Assembly (NCBI RefSeq): GCF_003325475.1
Contig: NZ_CP029495.1
Location: forward strand, 4,030,001 to 4,094,000
Origin: Chromobacterium phragmitis
Lineage (GTDB): Bacteria; Pseudomonadota; Gammaproteobacteria; Burkholderiales; Chromobacteriaceae
Direction of reading: 5' to 3'
DNA: 64,000 nucleotides
The translations under genes were made by a program, and so were the position numbers. Positions 1 through 8,305 of the stretch are shown piece after piece. The notes under the pieces are model-generated. The model was given only the letters and a program-made list of their open reading frames with translations, was not told where the DNA came from and did not search any database. Each line of letters begins with the position of its first letter. Position 1 is the stretch's first letter.

Positions 1-854
1 GCGGCATGGAGCGCACGGTGATCGGCGCGGTCGGCGAGGAGCGCGGGCTGGAAGCTGGCGTTTTCGAAGCGATGAATGGCGTGGAGCGCGCGCTGCGCGT
101 GGTCGGCGATTTTCGCATCGTCTCGCGCGAGACGCAGCCTGTCGACGCGCCGGTGAGGATCGGGCGGACGGTATTCGGCGCCAGCGGCGTCGCATGGCTG
201 GGCGGCTGCGCGCAGGATTGGAGCGAGAACGCCCTGCGCGTCGCGGCGCAGGCTGTGCGCGCCGCGGGGGGCGGCCTGCTGTACGCCGGCGGGGGGCGCG
301 GCCATGCCAGCCCATACCATTACCGGGCGCTTGGCGTGGCGGAACTGGAGCGCTTGCAGGAAATCGCCGCAGAGGTAGGGCTGGGCGTCGTCGCCGAACT
401 GCGGGATGTCCGGCTGCTAGACGCGCATCTCGAGGCTCAAACCGAGGCCTTGCTGTTGCCTCCGCAAGCGCTATCCAATGCGGAATTGCTGCGCGAAGTG
501 GGCCGCGTCAACAAAGCCGTCATCTTGCAGCGCGACAATCGCCTGACGTTGGATGAGTGGCTGGCGGCGGCCGAGCACGTGGCGCTGGGCGGCAATCATC
601 AAATCGTGCTGTGTGAGTGCGGCAGACATGACGACGCAGCCGGGCTGGATGTGGGCGAGTTGGCGGCTTTGCGCCGCCGCACCTACTTGCCGGTTATCGT
701 CGCGCCGCAGCAGGCGGTAGGGGCGACTGCTGCGCTGATGCTGGCAAGGGCGGCGTTGATGGCGGGCGCCTGCGGCCTGATGCTGGATTGCCTGGGCTGG
801 GCGAAAGCGGAAGCAGCCAGTTGGCGCGGGGTTCTGTCCGGAACGGTGGGATGA
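1..854 (+). CDS. DAHP synthase-like protein, probably catalytically inactive (5' end outside window)
   Basis: The frame is open to the left edge, so the N-terminus is cut by the window. The visible 282 residues follow the type I-beta DAHP synthase fold: the RTVIGAVGEE and IVSRETQP segments of the regulatory domain, then SPYHYRALG, a NKAVILQRDN segment and GNHQIVLCECG. Most catalytic motifs are replaced: GPCSVE is GGCAQD, KPRTSP is RGHASP, LLKRG is ILQRD, CERG is CECG, DPSH is APQQ. The expected PEP- and metal-binding residues are therefore largely missing. The stop overlaps the next start (ATGA). Fold assignment is good; role unknown, possibly a regulatory or scaffold pseudoenzyme. Confidence 0.7.
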   Translation, partial: GMERTVIGAVGEERGLEAGVFEAMNGVERALRVVGDFRIVSRETQPVDAPVRIGRTVFGASGVAWLGGCAQDWSENALRVAAQAVRAAGGGLLYAGGGRGHASPYHYRALGVAELERLQEIAAEVGLGVVAELRDVRLLDAHLEAQTEALLLPPQALSNAELLREVGRVNKAVILQRDNRLTLDEWLAAAEHVALGGNHQIVLCECGRHDDAAGLDVGELAALRRRTYLPVIVAPQQAVGATAALMLARAALMAGACGLMLDCLGWAKAEAASWRGVLSGTVG

Positions 855-1432
855 CGATACTGCCTGGGCTGCTGCGGGATATTGCATCGTGCCGCGAGTG
901 CGAGGCGTATTTGCCGCGAGGCCCCAGGCCGGTGATCCGCGCGTCGGCCGGTTCGCGAATCCTGATCGCAGGCCAGGCTCCAGGGCGGAAGGTGCATGAA
1001 AGCGGCGTGCCCTGGGACGACGCTAGCGGCAAAAGGCTGCGGGAATGGCTGGGCGTGGACGCGTCGAGCTTTTACGATGCGGGCAATTTCGCCATTGTGC
1101 CCATGGGTTTTTGCTACCCGGGCACGGGAGCAAACGGCGACTTGCCGCCCAGGCCGGAATGCAGCCGCTTGTGGCATCCGCGCTTATTGTCGTTGCTGGA
1201 AAATGTGAAGTTGGTGCTGGCGGTGGGCGGCTACGCCCAGGCGTACCATCTGCCGGAGCGAAAGCGGACCTTGACTGAAACGGTGGCGGCGTGGAGGGAG
1301 TACTTGCCGATGGCGATGCCCTTGCCGCACCCCAGCCCCAGAAACCAGATGTGGCTGGCGCGGAATCCGTGGTTCGCAGCGGAATTGCTGCCTGAATTGA
1401 AAAAGCGTGTGGCAGGAGCATTGGCGAAGTAA
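851..1432 (+). CDS. Uracil-DNA glycosylase family protein (family 4-like)
   Basis: A 193-residue protein starting at the ATG that overlaps the preceding stop by 4 bp. It has the glycosylase motif IAGQAPG (residues 39-45) and a C-terminal HPSPRN motif. Four cysteines at 14, 17, 88 and 104 have the spacing of the [4Fe-4S] ligands of family 4 uracil-DNA glycosylases. Expected role is removal of uracil or a related lesion from DNA. The motif after GQAPG differs from canonical family 4 (ESGVPWDDASG instead of EDRQGRPFVGRAG), so substrate range is uncertain. It is translationally coupled to the DAHP synthase-like gene, with no obvious functional link. Confidence 0.75.
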   Translation: MTILPGLLRDIASCRECEAYLPRGPRPVIRASAGSRILIAGQAPGRKVHESGVPWDDASGKRLREWLGVDASSFYDAGNFAIVPMGFCYPGTGANGDLPPRPECSRLWHPRLLSLLENVKLVLAVGGYAQAYHLPERKRTLTETVAAWREYLPMAMPLPHPSPRNQMWLARNPWFAAELLPELKKRVAGALAK

Positions 1433-1535
1433 GCGATAGAGGTTTGCTTGTGAATGAGCAAAAACTCTAAAAATGTGGATTTCCATCGTTTCACGGGCGA
1501 TAATTCGCCCCAGCTCTATGGAGAGACCCGTCACG

Positions 1536-2804
1536 ATGAAGTGTGTTGATGATTTTCGCCTGCAACTTGGCAAGCACGAACTGGTGCCTATCGTAATCGG
1601 CGGCATGGGGGTGGACATTTCCACCGCCCAGCTGGCGTTGGAGGCTGCCCGGCTGGGCGGCGTAGGCCATATTTCCGATGCAATGGTGCCCACAGTGGCG
1701 GACCGCCGTTTCAATACCAAGTTCGTCAAGAACAAGTTGGCCCAGTACAAGTTCAATGTCGAAAACCAGGATAAGTCGGTTGTCCGTTTCGATCTGGGCA
1801 TGCTGGAAGAGGCCACCCGTTTGCATGTAGGCAACGCCATGCAGCAGAAGCGCGGTGGTGGCTTGGTGTTCATCAACTGCATGGAAAAGCTGACCATGAA
1901 CGCGCCCAAGGAAACCTTGCGGGTGCGGATGCGCGCGGCGCTGGATGCCGGCATCGACGGCATCACCTTGGCGGCGGGCCTGCACCTGGGCTCGTTTTCC
2001 CTGATCGAAGACCACCCGCGGTTTCATGACGCCAAGCTTGGCATCATCGTGTCATCGCTGCGCGCGCTGCAGCTGTTTCTGAAGAAGAATGGCCGCAGCG
2101 GCCGCATGCCGGACTACGTTGTGGTGGAGGGGCCGCTCGCCGGCGGCCATCTTGGTTTCGGCATGGATTGGGCCGAATACGATCTGGCATCCATCTTCAC
2201 CGAGATTCGCGATTGGCTGAAAGCCGAACAGCTGGACATCCCGCTGATTCCGGCTGGCGGCATTTTCACCGGCGGCGATGCCGCAACATATCTTGAGGCG
2301 GGCGCCGGCGCGGTGCAGGTGGCCACCCGCTTCACGGTGACCCGTGAATGCGGCTTGCCGGAAAAGGTGCAGCAGGAGTATTTCAAAGCCAGCGAGGCGG
2401 ACATCGAGGTCAACCAGCTCTCTCCTACCGGTTACCCGATGCGGATGATCAAGAGCTGCCCGGCCATCGGCGACAGCATCCGGCCGAATTGCGAGGCTTA
2501 CGGCTATCTGCTGGACGCCAAAGGCGGCTGCTCCTACATCGACGCCTATCACAAGGCGCATGCGGAAAATCCTGGCCAGCGACGGGTGCCGGTCTGGGAA
2601 AAGACCTGCTTGTGCACGCATATGCGCAATTTCGATTGCTGGACATGCGGGCATTACACCTACAGATTGAAGGACACCACGCACTTGCGTTCCGATGGCA
2701 GTTATCAGCTGCTCAGCGCCGAGCACGTGTTTCATGACTACCAGCACAGCAAGGGCCAGAGCATAGCCTTGCCGCGCAAAGAGGAGTGTCTGCTCGCGGG
2801 TTGA
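1536..2804 (+). CDS. Nitronate monooxygenase-like FMN protein with Cys-rich C-terminal extension
   Basis: A 422-residue TIM-barrel flavoprotein of the nitronate monooxygenase / 2-nitropropane dioxygenase family. N-terminal PIVIGGMGVDIS, central VEGPLAGGHLGFG and IPAGGIFTGGDAATYLEAGAGAVQ-type FMN phosphate-binding segments are present. The last ~100 residues carry eight cysteines, including a CLC...C..C cluster in a region that most short family members lack. Start chosen at MKCVDDF; an in-frame ATG at 1518 is possible. A GGAGAG lies 12-17 bases upstream of the chosen start. Oxidation of nitronates or of another enolisable substrate is inferred from family only. A strong terminator follows. 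Confidence 0.75.
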   Translation: MKCVDDFRLQLGKHELVPIVIGGMGVDISTAQLALEAARLGGVGHISDAMVPTVADRRFNTKFVKNKLAQYKFNVENQDKSVVRFDLGMLEEATRLHVGNAMQQKRGGGLVFINCMEKLTMNAPKETLRVRMRAALDAGIDGITLAAGLHLGSFSLIEDHPRFHDAKLGIIVSSLRALQLFLKKNGRSGRMPDYVVVEGPLAGGHLGFGMDWAEYDLASIFTEIRDWLKAEQLDIPLIPAGGIFTGGDAATYLEAGAGAVQVATRFTVTRECGLPEKVQQEYFKASEADIEVNQLSPTGYPMRMIKSCPAIGDSIRPNCEAYGYLLDAKGGCSYIDAYHKAHAENPGQRRVPVWEKTCLCTHMRNFDCWTCGHYTYRLKDTTHLRSDGSYQLLSAEHVFHDYQHSKGQSIALPRKEECLLAG

Positions 2805-2828
2805 TTTCCATTGCGAGCAGCACGCACC

Positions 2829-2866
2829 GGCAGCCTGAGGCCATTGAGCCCAGGCTGCCTTTTTTT
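2829..2866 (+). terminator. Rho-independent terminator after the nitronate monooxygenase-like gene
   Basis: A 9-bp perfect stem (GGCAGCCTG / CAGGCTGCC) with a 13-nt loop followed by seven T residues, 25 bases after the stop codon. The 220 bases from here to folE hold no gene I can support; a 10-bp palindrome ATTTCGAAAT lies near 3048. Confidence 0.9.
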
Positions 2867-3090
2867 GTAACCAGGATTTTGCAATCTCGGGTTGCCACCG
2901 CTTTCTTATTTATATAGCATTGAAGGCTTGGCTGTTGCATTGATGCCGGGTGTGCCGCTCGTTTGCGCGCCGCTTACCGCTGCTCTACCATTCTGCGATA
3001 GGCTGAATCGGCGGACTGCCGAGGCCGCATTGCACAAGTTGCTGTATATTTCGAAATGATTTCCATTTTCTTGCGAACAAGTAACAAACA

Positions 3091-3786
3091 ATGAGCAAAA
3101 TCGACACCGACAAGCAGGAAACCGCATCGCAACGCATTCGCTACCGGCTGCAAAGCGCCGGCGCGCGCTTCCACGCCAACGACAATATCTCGGCCTACAT
3201 CCGGGAGGGGGAGCTGGATGAGCTGCAGAAAGAGGTGGAGGCCAAACTGCGCGGCGTGCTGGAAAGCCTGGTGATCGATACTTCGAATGACCACAATACT
3301 CAAGATACCGCCAAGCGGGTGGCCAAAATGTTCGTGCGGGAAGTGTTCCGCGGCCGCTATGTCGACATGCCGCCCAGCACCGAATTCCCCAATGTCGAAC
3401 GGCTGAACGAGCTGATGATCATCGGTCCGATCACTGTGCGCAGCGCCTGCTCGCATCATCTATGCCCCATCATCGGCCGAGTATGGGTGGGGGTGCTGCC
3501 TAATGAGGACTCGAATCTGATTGGCTTGTCCAAATATGCGCGGCTGATCGACTGGGTAATGACCCGTCCGCAAATTCAGGAGGAGGCGGTTTCTCAGATC
3601 GCCGATCTGCTGATGCGGAAGTTGCAGCCGGATGGTTTGGCCATCGTGATGGAGGCGGACCACTTCTGCATGCACTGGCGCGGCGTGAAGGACAGCAACA
3701 GCAAGATGACCAATAGCGTGATGCGCGGGGCTTTCCTGAACAATCCGGATCTGCGCAAGGAGTTTCTGTCGCTGATGCATAAGTGA
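3091..3786 (+). CDS. folE: GTP cyclohydrolase I
   Basis: A 231-residue GTP cyclohydrolase I that converts GTP to 7,8-dihydroneopterin triphosphate, the first step to tetrahydrofolate and pterins. The zinc/catalytic motif ACSHHLCPI (around residue 118) and the second zinc Cys in DHFCMHWRGV (around residue 194) are present, with GLSKYARLIDW and RPQIQEEAVSQIADLL helices. The C-terminal segment departs from the common MRGVRKPGS...TSALRG form (HWRGVKDSNSKMTNSVMRG), marking a divergent subgroup. It stands alone; the pterin dehydratase phhB is 3 kb away on the other strand. Confidence 0.9.
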   Translation: MSKIDTDKQETASQRIRYRLQSAGARFHANDNISAYIREGELDELQKEVEAKLRGVLESLVIDTSNDHNTQDTAKRVAKMFVREVFRGRYVDMPPSTEFPNVERLNELMIIGPITVRSACSHHLCPIIGRVWVGVLPNEDSNLIGLSKYARLIDWVMTRPQIQEEAVSQIADLLMRKLQPDGLAIVMEADHFCMHWRGVKDSNSKMTNSVMRGAFLNNPDLRKEFLSLMHK

Positions 3787-3857
3787 TCTTCATCTCAATT
3801 ATTCCCGGCTCAAGACCAACCAGCGGCGCTGCGCCGCGCTCATGAATGGAAGAGGCT

Positions 3858-4265
3858 ATGTTTTCGTATCGCATGATGATTTCCCTGGCGTTGGCAGCAT
3901 GCCCGACAGCGGCACTGGCCGCGCCCGCGGCGCAGACCTTGCCGTCCGGGGTCAAGATTGAATGGCTGGTCGCCGGCAAGGGCGCCAAGCCGGCGGCCAG
4001 CGATACCGTGAAGGTCAACTATCGTGGCACCTTCAAAGATGGAAAGGAGTTTGACAGCTCCGCCAAGAACGGCGGACCGATCAGCTTTCCGCTCAATCGC
4101 GTGATTCCATGCTGGACTCAAGGCGTGAGCGCTCTGGCCGTGGGCAGCAAGGCCAAGCTGTATTGCCCGGCCAGCACCGCCTATGGCAGCCGCGGGGTGC
4201 CGGGCGTGATTCCGCCGGACACGCCGTTGTATTTCGAAGTGGAGCTGTTGTCCATCCAGAAATAG
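3858..4265 (+). CDS. Secreted FKBP-type peptidyl-prolyl cis-trans isomerase
   Basis: A 135-residue protein with an N-terminal signal sequence (MMISLALAACPTAALAAPA) followed by a single FKBP domain: VNYRGTFKDGKEFDSS, the FPLNRVIPCWTQG core and a YGSRGVPGVIPPDTPLYFEVELL C-terminal strand region. It should catalyse proline isomerisation during folding of periplasmic proteins. Start chosen at 3858 behind GGAAG (3848-3852); an upstream in-frame ATG at 3846 overlaps that ribosome-binding site. The Cys in the core (PCW) and a second at KLYCPAS are unusual for cytosolic FKBPs and could form a disulfide. Confidence 0.85.
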   Translation: MFSYRMMISLALAACPTAALAAPAAQTLPSGVKIEWLVAGKGAKPAASDTVKVNYRGTFKDGKEFDSSAKNGGPISFPLNRVIPCWTQGVSALAVGSKAKLYCPASTAYGSRGVPGVIPPDTPLYFEVELLSIQK

Positions 4266-4285
4266 GCTCGCAGCCAGACATCAAA

Positions 4286-4315
4286 ACAGGCCCGACCATC
4301 CGGGCCTGTTTTTTT
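4286..4315. terminator. Bidirectional terminator between FKBP and msrC genes
   Basis: Perfect stem AACAGGCCCG / CGGGCCTGTT with a 6-base loop and T7 on the plus side. On the minus side the stem is followed by TTTTGA. It separates two convergent genes. Confidence 0.85.
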
Positions 4316-4328
4316 GCGCGGTTCTTGG

Positions 4329-4823
4329 TCAGGCTGCGGGGGCGAACAATGCCGCCAGCGGCGCGACGATGCGTTCCAGGTAGTCGGCATCGACCTGGTC
4401 GAAGCTGGCCAGATCGGCGGAATCGATGTCAAGCACGGCGGCCACCTTGCCGCCGGCATCCCGGATGGGAACCACCACCTCTGAACGGGCGCTGGAGGAG
4501 CAGGCGATATGGCCGGGAAAGGCGTCGACATCCGTCACCAGCAGCGTCTGGTTTTGCGCCCAGGCGCTGCCGCAGACGCCGCGGCCATGCGGAATCCGGG
4601 TGCAGGCTATCGGGCCCTGGAAAGGCCCTAGCACCAACTGTTCGCCCTTTACCAAATAGAATCCGGTCCACAGCCAGTTGAAGGTCATGGCCAATGCGGA
4701 AGACAGATTTGCCAGCGCGGCGATGAGGTCGGTTTCACCCGCTATCAGCGCGTGGGCTTGCGGCAGCAGGGCTTGGTACTTCTCCTCCTTGCTGCCGGCT
4801 TCGATTATCAGATTTTCTGCCAT
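4329..4823 (-). CDS. msrC: Free methionine-(R)-sulfoxide reductase (GAF domain)
   Basis: A 164-residue single GAF-domain protein of the MsrC/YebR family, which reduces free methionine-R-sulfoxide. Diagnostic segments are FNWLWTGFYLV, LGPFQGPIACTRIPHGRGVCG and HIACSSSARSEVVVPI; these supply the three cysteines used in catalysis and disulfide exchange. VLDIDS near the C-terminus is also typical. Start chosen at MAENLII rather than the longer open frame (to 4910), because family members begin just before this residue and the longer frame runs into the neighbouring terminator. Confidence 0.9.
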   Translation of the reverse strand: MAENLIIEAGSKEEKYQALLPQAHALIAGETDLIAALANLSSALAMTFNWLWTGFYLVKGEQLVLGPFQGPIACTRIPHGRGVCGSAWAQNQTLLVTDVDAFPGHIACSSSARSEVVVPIRDAGGKVAAVLDIDSADLASFDQVDADYLERIVAPLAALFAPAA

Positions 4824-4877
4824 GAGGTATTGCTTGGTCGAGTCTGAGAAGCAGCCAGCATACACAGGAGCGGCGGA

Positions 4878-4904
4878 AAATAAAACGCCGCCCGGAAGGG
4901 CGGC
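4878..4904 (-). terminator. Terminator after phaB
   Basis: Read on the minus strand: stem CGCCGCCC / GGGCGGCG with a TTCC loop, followed by TTTTATTTT. It lies 30 bases downstream of the phaB stop and upstream of msrC. Confidence 0.85.
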
Positions 4905-4933
4905 GCGCATGGTGTTGCGGAGCCAGTTGGGAA

Positions 4934-5674
4934 TTACATCATGTGCTGACCGCCATTCATGGCGATATTGCTGCCGGTGAGGAAGCCGGCGTTGTCGGAG
5001 CAGAGGAAGGTTACCAGCGCGGCGATTTCCTCAGGTTTGCCTAGGCGGCCGACCGGAATTTGAGCGACGATCTTGTTGCGCACGTCTTCGGGTACGGCCA
5101 TCACCATCTCGGTGGCGATATAGCCCGGCGAAATGGTGTTGACCGTCACGCCTTTCTTCGCCACTTCCTGCGCCAGGGCCATGGTGAAGCCATGCATGCC
5201 GGCCTTGGCCGCGGAGTAGTTGGTCTGGCCGAACTGGCCTTTCTGGCCGTTGATCGACGAGATGTTGATGATGCGGCCGAAACCGTGCTCCAGCATGCCG
5301 TCCAGCACCGGCTTGGTCATGTTGAACACGGAGTCGAGATTGGTGCGGATCACTGCATCCCAGTCATCCTTGCTTTGCTTGCGGAAGCTGGCGTCGCGGG
5401 TGATGCCGGCGTTGTTGACCAGAATGCTGACCTGACCGATGTCCTTGGCGATGCGGGCGATCACCTCCTGGCAGGCTGCAAAGTCGGTGACGTCGCACTG
5501 GAAGCTGTGGATGTCATTGAAGCCAAGGCCTTTCATGTCGGCGTGCCAGGCGGTTTCGCGCCCAGGTTTGCTGTAAGTGGTCACCACGACATGTCCTGCT
5601 TCGGCCAAGGCCTTGCAGATGGCGGTTCCGATACCGCCCATGCCGCCGGTCACTAGCGCAATCTTCTTAGTCAT
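4934..5674 (-). CDS. phaB: Acetoacetyl-CoA reductase
   Basis: A 246-residue short-chain dehydrogenase. It has the N-terminal cofactor motif TGGMGGIG, the NNAG motif, catalytic Ser in NISSINGQKGQFGQ and the YSAAK active site. The segment GQKGQFGQTNYSAAKAGMHG and the SPGYIATEMVMAVPE region are typical of PhaB, which reduces acetoacetyl-CoA to (R)-3-hydroxybutyryl-CoA with NADPH for polyhydroxybutyrate synthesis. Ribosome-binding site GAGGAG precedes the start. No phaA or phaC is adjacent. Transcribed in the same direction as rsgA but separated by a palindrome and about 130 bases. Confidence 0.93.
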   Translation of the reverse strand: MTKKIALVTGGMGGIGTAICKALAEAGHVVVTTYSKPGRETAWHADMKGLGFNDIHSFQCDVTDFAACQEVIARIAKDIGQVSILVNNAGITRDASFRKQSKDDWDAVIRTNLDSVFNMTKPVLDGMLEHGFGRIINISSINGQKGQFGQTNYSAAKAGMHGFTMALAQEVAKKGVTVNTISPGYIATEMVMAVPEDVRNKIVAQIPVGRLGKPEEIAALVTFLCSDNAGFLTGSNIAMNGGQHMM

Positions 5675-5764
5675 GATGCTGGCTCCTCTGTCGGGTTTGA
5701 AATCTATCTTTGTTGGGTAATGCTCACTTCCTTTTGTTACAGAATATGCAGGCTGCCATTAAAA

Positions 5765-5795
5765 GTAAATAAATAGCATGTGCTATCGTATTTAC
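5765..5795. repeat. 31-bp interrupted palindrome between rsgA and phaB
   Basis: Nested arms GTAAATA / TATTTAC and ATAGCA / TGCTAT around a central TG, seven bases after the rsgA stop. On the minus strand it is followed by TTTT, so it may end rsgA transcription. Its AT-rich symmetric form would also suit a repressor operator in front of phaB. Confidence 0.6.
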
Positions 5796-5801
5796 AATAC
5801 T

Positions 5802-6665
5802 TTAGTTCAGCTCTCTGGTCAGCCGTTGCAGCAAATCCAGCCTATGCTTGGAAATTTCGCCTTGTTCTGTGGCATTGATGATCGCACAGTTCGGTTCGAC
5901 GCAATGCGAACAGTTATGGAACCGACACTGGCCGATATGACGGCGCATCTCCGGAAAATAGCGAGTTAAATCCTGTGATTTCAGGTGTTTCAAGCCAAAT
6001 TCCTGCAGGCCCGGGGAGTCTATCAGATGACTGTCCTCGTCCAGATGGTATAGGGTGGCATGGGTAGTGGTATGGCGGCCGGAATCCAGCGCTTCCGAGA
6101 TGTCGCCGATGCGAGCGTTGGCATCCGGCAGCAAAGCGTTGGTCAGCGTGGATTTTCCCATGCCGGACTGACCGACCAGCACGCTGGTATGGCCGCTGAG
6201 CAAGGGTTTCAGCGGTGAAAAATCTTGTTTGGCCGACAATGTGACAAGCTGATAGCCAAGATTTACATAGAGTTGCAATTTTTCCAGCAATGCGGCGGTT
6301 TCCGGCAGGTCGCTTTTATTGACCACGATGACCGGGTCGATGTCGCCGGCTTCCGCTGCGATAAGGCAGCGCCCCAGCAGTTCCTCGCTGGGAGAGGGCA
6401 CGGCGGCGATCACGAACAGGATGCGGGTGACGTTGGCGGCGATGACCTTGGTTTTCCAGTCGTCCTGGCGATAGAGCAAGCTGCGACGTTCGTGCGAGCG
6501 CTCGATTACAGCCTGTTCGCGGTTCTGAATCAGGATGTCGACGATGTCGCCGCAGGCGTAGTCGACACGTTTGCCGCGGGTGGTGCAATCGAAAATCTGG
6601 CCATCCGCTTCCACGATGAAGCGCCGCCCGTGGCTGCGGATGATTTGTCCGGTACAGGCTGTCAT
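5802..6665 (-). CDS. rsgA: Small ribosomal subunit biogenesis GTPase RsgA
   Basis: A 287-residue circularly permuted GTPase that acts late in 30S subunit maturation. An N-terminal OB-fold (TGQIIRSHGRRFIVEADGQ) is followed by the permuted G motifs: NKSD (G4), VGQSGMGKSTLTN (G1) and DSPGLQEFG (G3). A C-terminal zinc motif C-H-x-H-C is seen in CRFHNCSHCVEPNC. Start chosen at MTACTGQ, which overlaps the phhB stop (ATGA); the upstream continuation of the frame is phhB read out of frame. Confidence 0.92.
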   Translation of the reverse strand: MTACTGQIIRSHGRRFIVEADGQIFDCTTRGKRVDYACGDIVDILIQNREQAVIERSHERRSLLYRQDDWKTKVIAANVTRILFVIAAVPSPSEELLGRCLIAAEAGDIDPVIVVNKSDLPETAALLEKLQLYVNLGYQLVTLSAKQDFSPLKPLLSGHTSVLVGQSGMGKSTLTNALLPDANARIGDISEALDSGRHTTTHATLYHLDEDSHLIDSPGLQEFGLKHLKSQDLTRYFPEMRRHIGQCRFHNCSHCVEPNCAIINATEQGEISKHRLDLLQRLTRELN

Positions 6666-6988
6666 GGGCGGCGCAACAGAGCTTCGGTTTTGGCCGCGCA
6701 GATGAAGTCGTTCAGGGTCAGACCCCCGGCATCGTGGGTGCTGAAATGCACCACCGCGCGGTTGTAATGCACGGACATGTCCGGATGATGGTCTTCCTGG
6801 TGGGCGATCCAGGCCAGCGCGTTCACGAATGCCATGGTTTCGTGATAGTTGGCGAAGCGGAAGGTCTTGCCCAGTTCGATGCCGTCGATTTGCCAATCCG
6901 GCAGCGTGGACAGCAACTGTTTGACGGTGTTGTCGGCCAGCGGACTCTGGCCGTGTTGGGGCGTGCAGGACAGCTCCAGCAGATTCAT
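6662..6988 (-). CDS. phhB: Pterin-4a-carbinolamine dehydratase
   Basis: A 108-residue PCD/DCoH-family protein that dehydrates 4a-hydroxytetrahydropterin, recycling the cofactor of phenylalanine hydroxylase. The signature is complete: TFRFANYHETMAFVNALA, then AHQEDHHPDMSVHYNRAVV with the catalytic histidines, then THDAGGLTLNDF. It overlaps both neighbours by 4 bp, so it is translationally coupled between the M48 protease gene and rsgA. No phenylalanine hydroxylase gene is in the window. Confidence 0.92.
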   Translation of the reverse strand: MNLLELSCTPQHGQSPLADNTVKQLLSTLPDWQIDGIELGKTFRFANYHETMAFVNALAWIAHQEDHHPDMSVHYNRAVVHFSTHDAGGLTLNDFICAAKTEALLRRP

Positions 6989-8238
6989 GCTTGATTTCCT
7001 TTCAGGTGTTGGATGCGCAGCGCGGCGGGCGGGTGCGAATCGTAGAAGGCGGAGTGGATCGGATCTGGCGTCAAAGTTGCTCCGTTGTCTCGGAACAGCT
7101 TGACCAGCGCGCAGATCAAATCGTCCGCCCGGGTTTGTTCGGAGGCGAAATCATCGGCTTCGTATTCATGCTTGCGCGACGAGCGGCTGGAGAGCGGCGT
7201 CAGAGGGAAAGTGAACGCAGGAGTTGCCAGCACGAACAGCAGCAGGGCCATCGCCGTGCCGGGCGTAGCGACGCCTAGCCCGGCGTAAAACCAGGGGGCG
7301 TGCAGGAGTTGGCCAAGCAGGGCAAGGAAAAGCAGGGACAGCGAAAAAGCCACCGCTATGCGTTTGGAAATGTGGTGGCGTTTGTAGTGGCCGAGCTCGT
7401 GCGCCAGCACCGCCTCGATTTCGTCGTGGCTCAGTTTTTCCAGCAGCGTGTCGTAGAACACAATCCGTTTGCCAGCGCCGAATCCGGTGAAGTAGGCGTT
7501 GCTGTGGCTAGAGCGGCGCGAGCCGTCCATCACGTAGATGCCGTTGCTGCGAAAGCCGGTTCGACTGAGCAGGGCATCTATCCGCGCCTTGAGCGCTTCA
7601 TCTTGCAGAGGCCAAAACTTGTTGTACAGCGGCGCGATCAATATCGGGAACAGCACCAATCCCAGCAGTTGCACCGCGCACAGCACCAGCCATACCCATA
7701 GCCACCATGACGGTCCCGCGATATTCATCAGCCACAACACGATGGCCAGCACGGGAAGGCCGATGGCGATCGACAGGCCGATGCCCTTCAGTTGATCCAG
7801 CAGATACAGGCCCGGCGTCATTTTGTTGAAGCCGAAACGGACTTCGATCCCGAATGTGCCATACAGAGAAAATGGCAGTGAGATCAGGCTGCTGATCATG
7901 GCGAACAGAACGATCAGCGCCATGCCCGAAAGCAGCGGATTGGCGAACCATTGCATGCTGAGGATAGCAAGCCATTGCAGTCCGCCGCCGAAAGTGAAGG
8001 CCGCGATCAGGGCGGTGTCCACCCAGGCGGACAGCAGGCCCAACCGGGTTTTGGCGATGGTGTAGTCGGCGGCATGCCGGTGTTGTTCCAGCGTGATGCT
8101 GTCGCGAAAGGCGTCAGGCACCCGATCGCGGCGCTGGGCGATATGGCGGATGTGGCGCCAGCCTAACCATAACTTCAGGCATAGCGTCAACGACAGCGCT
8201 GCGGCGAACAGCAGGGAGAAAGCCTCGGTCATGAGCAT
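6985..8238 (-). CDS. M48 family (Ste24/CAAX-type) integral membrane metallopeptidase
   Basis: A 417-residue polytopic membrane protein with the zinc motif HELGHYKRHH, a downstream glutamate in KHEYEADDFASEQ, and the N-terminal region typical of the Ste24 prenyl protease family. Several hydrophobic helices flank the catalytic part, so the active site should sit at or in the inner membrane. Bacterial members have no prenylated substrates; a quality-control role is inference. First gene of the overlapping set M48 protease-phhB-rsgA. MTEAF at 8232 is an alternative start. Confidence 0.85.
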   Translation of the reverse strand: MLMTEAFSLLFAAALSLTLCLKLWLGWRHIRHIAQRRDRVPDAFRDSITLEQHRHAADYTIAKTRLGLLSAWVDTALIAAFTFGGGLQWLAILSMQWFANPLLSGMALIVLFAMISSLISLPFSLYGTFGIEVRFGFNKMTPGLYLLDQLKGIGLSIAIGLPVLAIVLWLMNIAGPSWWLWVWLVLCAVQLLGLVLFPILIAPLYNKFWPLQDEALKARIDALLSRTGFRSNGIYVMDGSRRSSHSNAYFTGFGAGKRIVFYDTLLEKLSHDEIEAVLAHELGHYKRHHISKRIAVAFSLSLLFLALLGQLLHAPWFYAGLGVATPGTAMALLLFVLATPAFTFPLTPLSSRSSRKHEYEADDFASEQTRADDLICALVKLFRDNGATLTPDPIHSAFYDSHPPAALRIQHLKGNQA

Positions 8239-8305
8239 CCGTTTGGAGTTTGCCGACGACGCGGCAATGAAGGAAAATGGCAGGGTTTTCTAAAGATTGA
8301 CTAGT

